From the NCBI GenBank assembly GCA_038523925.1, contig JBCBIY010000009.1:1-64000 (forward strand): a stretch of 64,000 nt of DNA, written 5' to 3'. Shown here in pieces: positions 59,848 to 64,000 of the stretch (within the stretch, counting starts at the first letter, position 1; the number at the start of each line of letters is the position of its first letter). The notes under the pieces are model-generated. The model made no database searches. It was given only the letters and a program-made list of their open reading frames with translations, and had not been told where the DNA came from. The position numbers and the translations under genes are program-made. This DNA is from JBCBWG01 sp038523925 (GTDB lineage: Bacteria; Pseudomonadota; Alphaproteobacteria; Rhizobiales; Hyphomicrobiaceae).

Positions 59848-60945
59848 ATGGCGCGGACGGGGTCCGACCACCAGCGGGAGAGCTGTGCGCTCTGGGCGGG
59901 CGCGCACGTGCGCGGCGCGGGCCTTCTGGTCTGGCGCAGCCGCAAGCTCCCGAAAGCCGCGTTAGCGGCCGCCTTTGCGCAGGCTTGCGCGTTTGCTTTC
60001 CTCCTCATGCTGCTCCCTGCCAAGGCCGGCTCGACGTTTGCGCTGCCGGACAGCGTCTCTGAAACGTGGCTGCCGGTCCTGATGATGGGTATGGCGTTCG
60101 GCGCGCTCCCGTGGTTCGCCTTTGGAAGCGCGCGCAACGCGGCCGGAACTGACAGTGGTCCGGTTGAAGGCACCGCCGCCGACGCGAGCCTGCCGGACAT
60201 GATACCGGCGCCACCGCCTGCGAACGCAGACGCCGGTGACTGCCGCGAAGCCCTCGCCCGCCTCACCGCACGCATGAGCCACGACTTGCGCACGCCGCTC
60301 AATGCCGTCATCGGGTTTTCAACGCTAATGCACCAGGAAGCCTTCGGCCCGGTCGGCGACGAACGCTACCGCGAATACGCCCGCCACATCGCACAGAGCG
60401 GCGAGACGCTGAGGCGCGCCACCGATGATGCGCTTGCAGCGACAGACCTGATCGCTCGCGCGCCGGGCAAAACGCTCACGCCGTTCTCACTCACGGCGAT
60501 CGTCGACGCCATCCATGCACATCAGGACCTGCCAGCCATCGCCGACGGCGCGTCACTGGCGGCTGACGACGAAAGCGCAACGATGGCGCTTGGCCGGCAA
60601 GACGACATCGCAGCCGCCGTGATCCGCGCGCTTGCGATCAGCCTGCGCGATAAGGTGCCGATCGGCGCAGTCGCCGCAGACTGTACCGATCAGGCGGGCT
60701 TCGTCTGGCTGACGCTCAGCGTTCCAGTCGCAAACGCGGTTGCGACGGACGAGGCACCGCCGGCGGCCAACGCGGACGCCACGCCGTACCCGTCTGTTGA
60801 CGATGACTTTGAGTTCTGCCTCGCGCAGACGATGCTCGAGACCATGGACCTGACGCTGATGCGCCACTGCGGGCCCGGTCACGTCACGCTGAAGCTTGGC
60901 TGCCAGCGCGCTCAACAGGCCGAATTGCCACTGTTCACCGAGTAG
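59848..60945 (+). CDS. Histidine kinase-like protein with degenerate ATPase half
   Basis: A 365-residue protein if begun at ATG 59848, which has GGGAG upstream; an ATG at 59716 opens a longer frame whose added part looks non-coding. Two hydrophobic segments lie near 47-66 and 85-105, then a Pro/Ala linker, then a clear HisKA block ARMSHDLRTPLNAVIGFSTL with the phospho-His. The usual N box and glycine boxes of the ATPase domain are absent: in their place are AAAVIRALAISLRD and EFCLAQTMLETM. It may act as a phosphotransfer protein or a partner of another kinase. It lies between pepN and the ECF-sigma cluster. Confidence 0.75.
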   Translation: MARTGSDHQRESCALWAGAHVRGAGLLVWRSRKLPKAALAAAFAQACAFAFLLMLLPAKAGSTFALPDSVSETWLPVLMMGMAFGALPWFAFGSARNAAGTDSGPVEGTAADASLPDMIPAPPPANADAGDCREALARLTARMSHDLRTPLNAVIGFSTLMHQEAFGPVGDERYREYARHIAQSGETLRRATDDALAATDLIARAPGKTLTPFSLTAIVDAIHAHQDLPAIADGASLAADDESATMALGRQDDIAAAVIRALAISLRDKVPIGAVAADCTDQAGFVWLTLSVPVANAVATDEAPPAANADATPYPSVDDDFEFCLAQTMLETMDLTLMRHCGPGHVTLKLGCQRAQQAELPLFTE

Positions 60946-60986
60946 GCACCGCAGCGAACGCGAACTGCCGACTTTCAGCCCCGTCC

Positions 60987-61481
60987 CTAGCGATTGCCAC
61001 CACGCCGACCGCGACGGCGCGGGCGCATCAGAGCGTCAGCCAGATCCGCGCGCTCGGCGACACTGAGCCCTTCGGCAACTTGCGGCACATAGGTCAGAGC
61101 CTGCCGACGCAGCGTTGTCAGCGTATCGATGTAATTGGTGGCAGCCTGTTCAAACGCTGCTCGGTCGAACGTGTCGGCACGCAGCGCCTCAATCATGGTA
61201 CGCCGGGCCTCCTGCATTTGCCGGCGCAGTGGGCGCATCGCGTCGCGCCGCTCACGCATAACCTCGCGGATCGGTGTGCGTTTCTCCTCAGGCAAACGGC
61301 GAATGAAACGCGCGAGCGGCGGCCCGCCCAGACGCGGCGTGTCGAACCCGTGTCTGAACTTCCAGGCGACGCCCGCCGCGATCCCGATGATCAGCAGGTT
61401 GAGCGCGACGGAAAGCGTCAGAACGATCTTCACCCAGCGCGCCGTCCGCACGGGCGGCGCCGCAGGTGTCGGCGTGCTCAT
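60987..61481 (-). CDS. Periplasmic heavy-metal sensor-like protein (CnrX/Spy type)
   Basis: A 164-residue protein with a single membrane anchor at about 18-40 (IVLTLSVALNLLIIGIAAGV) and a periplasmic all-helical part with the RRLPEEKRTPIREVMRERRD, AMRPLRRQMQEARRTM and FEQAATNYIDTLTTLRRQAL blocks of the Metal_resist/CnrX and Spy/CpxP fold. The C-terminus is Arg/Gly rich. Its start overlaps the stop of the preceding gene (ATGA). In CnrYXH-type systems the CnrX-like sensor holds the anti-sigma factor until metal arrives. Confidence 0.8.
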   Translation of the reverse strand: MSTPTPAAPPVRTARWVKIVLTLSVALNLLIIGIAAGVAWKFRHGFDTPRLGGPPLARFIRRLPEEKRTPIREVMRERRDAMRPLRRQMQEARRTMIEALRADTFDRAAFEQAATNYIDTLTTLRRQALTYVPQVAEGLSVAERADLADALMRPRRRGRRGGNR

Positions 61482-61924
61482 AGGACGTCCTCGCTGGTCA
61501 TTTCGTAGAGCAGCGAAGATCCATAAGAGCCATTCGCCGTGTCATCTGACACAAGCCCTGAGGCGACCGCGAACGAGCCGAGGCTTGTCGCCGCTGTTTG
61601 TGTCATCCCGATCGCAACGCCCAGAACAAGCGCCGCTGCCATGACGGCTGCAGCGGCCGTCTGCTGCCCTAAGACGCGCGCGCGCCGCGGCGGCTTTGCT
61701 GCCGGGCGCGCAGATGCCGGGCCAGGAAACGCGATGATGTCGGCCGATTCATCGGTCGTCGTTTGCATGTCGGCGATCTGCGCCATGACGCCGGCTGAGA
61801 TCCTTGCGCGCGCGGCGACACTCGGCCCGGACATGCCGGCCGCCATGGCGTGTCGTGCAACAGCCGTGGTCTCGTCAGCCACCTGCCGAGCCTGCTGTTC
61901 GTTATCTGACCGATCCGTCGTCAT
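61478..61924 (-). CDS. Single-span membrane protein, possible anti-sigma factor
   Basis: A 148-residue product. The N-terminal 95 residues are cytoplasmic in composition (TTDRSDNEQQARQVADETTA, then MAQIADMQTTTDESADIIAF), followed by one membrane span (AAAAVMAAALVLGVAIGM) and a short outer tail. It lies directly after the ECF sigma gene and is translationally coupled to the CnrX-like sensor gene. Position, size and topology are those expected of an anti-sigma factor such as CnrY, but I see no zinc-binding anti-sigma motif, so the role is inferred. The ATG at 61924 has AAGGA upstream. Confidence 0.7.
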   Translation of the reverse strand: MTTDRSDNEQQARQVADETTAVARHAMAAGMSGPSVAARARISAGVMAQIADMQTTTDESADIIAFPGPASARPAAKPPRRARVLGQQTAAAAVMAAALVLGVAIGMTQTAATSLGSFAVASGLVSDDTANGSYGSSLLYEMTSEDVL

Positions 61925-61983
61925 CGTCTTCGTTCCTTCTGCGCGGGCCACGGCCGGCCAGCGCGTCTCTCGTTCTCTCAAAC

Positions 61984-62589
61984 CTACGCCGTATCGCGCG
62001 CGAGCGATGCAACGAGACTGCTCCACTCATCCGCCAACGCAGACTTCAACCCGCTTCGCCCGCGCCGCAAAAGCGACTCGAGCGCATCTTCAGACACCTG
62101 CATCAGCGCCGCCACATCGCGCTGTGACATCTCCTCGAAGTGGAAGAGCGTCACCGCGACCCGCTGCCGATCCGGCAGCGCATCAAGCGCTGCCTGCACC
62201 CGGCCCGCAGCATCGACGACCTCGATCGAACGCTGCTGCGCCGGGGCCACCGGCACCTCAGGCACGGCGTCGGAATAGTCGAGCCGCTTGCGGGCCCGCA
62301 GCCGGTCAATGGCGAGGTTCGCTGCGACCCGTCCGAGCCACGCCGGCAAGTTAAGCGGCCGCTCGAGGAGCGCGGACTTCTGTTGCCAGAGCCTGACTAG
62401 GCTCTCCTGCGCCACGTCCTCAGCCTCTGCCGGATCGCCGAGCAACCGGCGCGCAGACGCAAACGGTACGTGCAAGTGCCTGGAGACAATCTCGCCAAAC
62501 GCCCGCTGGTCACCGTCGGCGGATCGCTGCAGCAAGTCGGCGTCGCTGGCCGTTTCCAGGTCCCCGTCTTTCAAAGCAACCGCGCCCAT
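61984..62589 (-). CDS. ECF-type RNA polymerase sigma factor
   Basis: A 201-residue sigma-70 family factor with region 2 (HLHVPFASARRLLGDPAEAE, DVAQESLVRLWQQ, PAWLGRVAANLAIDRLRARK) and region 4 (ALDALPDRQRVAVTLFHFEE, MSQRDVAALMQVSEDALESL). Region 3 is absent, as in ECF factors. The gene follows the EF-hand gene and precedes the likely anti-sigma gene, all leftward, and is preceded by an 11 bp perfect hairpin. Confidence 0.92.
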   Translation of the reverse strand: MGAVALKDGDLETASDADLLQRSADGDQRAFGEIVSRHLHVPFASARRLLGDPAEAEDVAQESLVRLWQQKSALLERPLNLPAWLGRVAANLAIDRLRARKRLDYSDAVPEVPVAPAQQRSIEVVDAAGRVQAALDALPDRQRVAVTLFHFEEMSQRDVAALMQVSEDALESLLRRGRSGLKSALADEWSSLVASLARDTA

Positions 62590-62613
62590 CGTGTGCTATC
62601 GCCTGCGCTGGTG

Positions 62614-62644
62614 GCGCCGACGCCTTAGTTTAGGGCGTCGGCGC
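62614..62644. other. 11 bp perfect hairpin upstream of the sigma gene
   Basis: GCGCCGACGCC and GGCGTCGGCGC are perfect complements around a nine-base loop. No T run follows on either strand. It sits between the EF-hand stop and the sigma start, and could stop part of the transcript or set sigma expression. Confidence 0.75.
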
Positions 62645-62652
62645 AGTGTCGC

Positions 62653-63609
62653 CTAGATGCGAAGATCGGCCGGCTCCGTGAGCAGCGGAAACGCATTCTG
62701 GCCCTCGGCACGATCCGGGCCGCCACGACGGCCCCCGCGGTGATTATGCCGCCCACGGTGATGGCCACGACCCTGATGCCGGCCGCGATGACGCCAACCG
62801 CGTCCACGGCCCCGACCGCGACGCAATTCACCGCCGCGCAGGACGCCATCGTTGTTCAAATCGCGGCGAGCAAATCGTTCCTCGGCGCGGGTCATAAACG
62901 CACTCCGCGCGATCGAGCCAGCCTCCCGCGCCTCAAACCGATGCAGGAACCGCTCAACACGGTAGTCCCGCGTTTCCTGTTGGAACGCTTCTCGGTCTGC
63001 CTGATCGAGCTTGCCATCGCTGTTGCGGTCAAAGCGTGCGAACCGGGCATCGCTTGCAGCCGTCGCCTCGTCTTGCGTGATCCGGCCATCGTTGTTGGCG
63101 TCGGCCTGGCGCAGGCCTCGGAGGAAGCGCCGTCCGCGACGCGGGCCCGCTTCAGAGCCGATGATGTTTCGCCCTCTGAGACGCGGCGGTAGGTCGTCAT
63201 CGGTGATGACACCGTCGCCGTTGAGATCAACGCGGCGGAACCGGTTGAGCGCCGCGGTCCTGAACTCTTCCTGAGAGACGGAACCGTCGCCATCCGTGTC
63301 GCGGCGGCGCAGCATGCGCTCGGCACGCCGGCCGATACGCTCCATGCGGCGCTCCATTCGTCGGCCGACCCGGGCGGCGATCTCTTCGCGCGACAGCGTG
63401 CCATCGCCGTCAACATCAAGACGGCCAAACCGGCCCCGCGCCCGCTCCATGAATTGGTCTTTTGTGACTTCGCGGCCAGCGCGCTCGCCACGGTCCCGCC
63501 CGTCACGGCCTTCGCGGGCGCCGTCGTCCTGCTGGGCGATGGCTGTGCCGATCAACACCGTGCTGACGACAGCGAGCCCTCCCGCCATTGCAATCGTAAA
63601 GGTCTTCAT
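62653..63609 (-). CDS. Secreted EF-hand protein with six predicted calcium sites
   Basis: A 318-residue product with a signal peptide (MKTFTIAMAGGLAVVSTVLI, cut near AIA-QQ). Six EF-hand loops are visible: DVDGDGTLSREE, DTDGDGSVSQEE, DLNGDGVITDDD, DANNDGRITQDE, DRNSDGKLDQAD and DLNNDGVLRGGE. The first five fit the 12-residue calcium loop well or nearly so; the sixth ends with an acidic residue as needed. Arg-rich linkers separate them, and a Gly/Arg/His-rich segment follows. The ATG at 63609 follows GGTGAGAG. Downstream are the ECF sigma and sensor genes, so a role in an envelope or metal response is inferred. glnE lies upstream. Confidence 0.85.
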   Translation of the reverse strand: MKTFTIAMAGGLAVVSTVLIGTAIAQQDDGAREGRDGRDRGERAGREVTKDQFMERARGRFGRLDVDGDGTLSREEIAARVGRRMERRMERIGRRAERMLRRRDTDGDGSVSQEEFRTAALNRFRRVDLNGDGVITDDDLPPRLRGRNIIGSEAGPRRGRRFLRGLRQADANNDGRITQDEATAASDARFARFDRNSDGKLDQADREAFQQETRDYRVERFLHRFEAREAGSIARSAFMTRAEERFARRDLNNDGVLRGGELRRGRGRGRGWRHRGRHQGRGHHRGRHNHRGGRRGGPDRAEGQNAFPLLTEPADLRI

Positions 63610-63711
63610 GATCACTCTCACCTGTTGTTTCCCCGGTCCTGCACGAAGAACGGGCAACGACGGCGAAATCCGTCGCGTTTTCTTCATCGATGAACTTTTG
63701 GGTGAGGCTGG

Positions 63712-64000
63712 TTAACCGAGCAGGTCGGTGAACGCGGCTGAGACGTCGGATTGGACGTCGGCGAGACGGGCTTCCAGATGGCTGAAGTTCGGCTCATCCG
63801 CGACGCCGGCCAGGAAGTGCTTGAGCCCCTCCGGCGCGCGCTCCTGCATGAATGGGCCGTCAAAACAAAGCCGCAGCACCTGCGTCAACGCATGGAAGAA
63901 ACGGCTCGCGTCGACGAGGGCTTCGCCATGGCCTGCGAGGAGGCCCGCGTTATTGAGCTTGCGCAGCGCCGCCTCGGTGTTCGTGTCCAGGATCGCAGGC
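63712..64000 (-). CDS. glnE: Glutamine synthetase adenylyltransferase/deadenylase, 3' end only
   Basis: Only the last 95 codons are present; the gene continues beyond the right edge. Read on the minus strand to a TAA at 63712, the protein has LRKLNNAGLLAGHGEAL, a helical FFHALTQVLRLCFDGPF, and APEGLKHFLAGVADEPNFSH, which match the C-terminal adenylyltransferase domain of GlnE. The enzyme adds and removes AMP on glutamine synthetase in response to PII. The next gene, EF-hand, begins 103 bp downstream. Because the gene is cut off, nothing can be said of its N-terminal half. Confidence 0.75.
   Translation of the reverse strand, partial: PAILDTNTEAALRKLNNAGLLAGHGEALVDASRFFHALTQVLRLCFDGPFMQERAPEGLKHFLAGVADEPNFSHLEARLADVQSDVSAAFTDLLG

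Overview
This is a GC-rich chromosomal stretch from an alphaproteobacterium, most likely a member of the Hyphomicrobiales (Rhizobiales) or a close relative. The call rests on recognised families and gene order. The run proC, YbjN-domain gene, ubiK, lgt, MidA-type methyltransferase, pgeF, lipoprotein, prs, rplY, pth, ychF is a familiar alphaproteobacterial backbone. A petP/petR-type regulator pair sits beside ilvE, and an EnvZ-like kinase with an alphaproteobacterial H-box follows. I found no rRNA, tRNA, CRISPR array or insertion sequence. Almost all of the window is ordinary single-copy core and metabolic DNA; the most accessory-looking part is the first 2.5 kb.

Layout. 1-528: tandem repeat array with hairpins, then two back-to-back intrinsic terminators for a leftward orphan membrane gene (529-1815). 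1816-2462: no gene seen. 2463-9610: a secreted protein with a very basic tail; Entner-Doudoroff genes kdgK and eda (convergent, eda behind cutA); nadK; a MaoC hydratase plus CitE-like lyase pair; a nitroreductase and flavin-reductase pair. 9723-12742: a coupled pair of secreted genes, one with a von Willebrand factor A domain, sharing a repeated beta-rich module. 12747-21336: an M20 amidohydrolase, then a Cache-domain kinase and LuxR-type regulator divergent from a complete DctP/DctQ/DctM TRAP transporter whose large permease has a roughly 320-residue helical tail. 21455-31738: hydrolase, thiolase, two uncharacterised envelope proteins, pgsA-moaD-moaE, flavin and FAD oxidoreductases, a 2-hydroxyacid dehydrogenase.

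31745-35675: ilvE divergent from petP-petR-histidine kinase, with a candidate MarR operator between them. 35919-50069: CsaA-like protein, TetR regulator, proC, and the backbone described above, ending in a CobW-type GTPase that overlaps tail-to-tail with a site-2 protease fused to an SRPBCC-like domain. 51416-59632: mtnA, the carboxyltransferase subunit of an acyl-CoA (propionyl-CoA) carboxylase, DUF805 protein, short-chain dehydrogenase, CaiB/BaiF CoA transferase, pepN. 59848-64000: a kinase-like protein whose ATP-binding half looks lost, then a leftward EF-hand gene, ECF sigma factor, single-span membrane protein and CnrX/Spy-like sensor resembling a CnrYXH-type envelope-response unit, and finally the 3' end of glnE.

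The most unusual items are the EF-hand/ECF-sigma/sensor cluster, the VWA pair with eight shared repeats, the extended TRAP permease, the orphan membrane protein with a primase-tail-like C-terminus, and the repeat array at the left edge. Functions given for uncharacterised genes are inferences from sequence read by eye; no database search was run.
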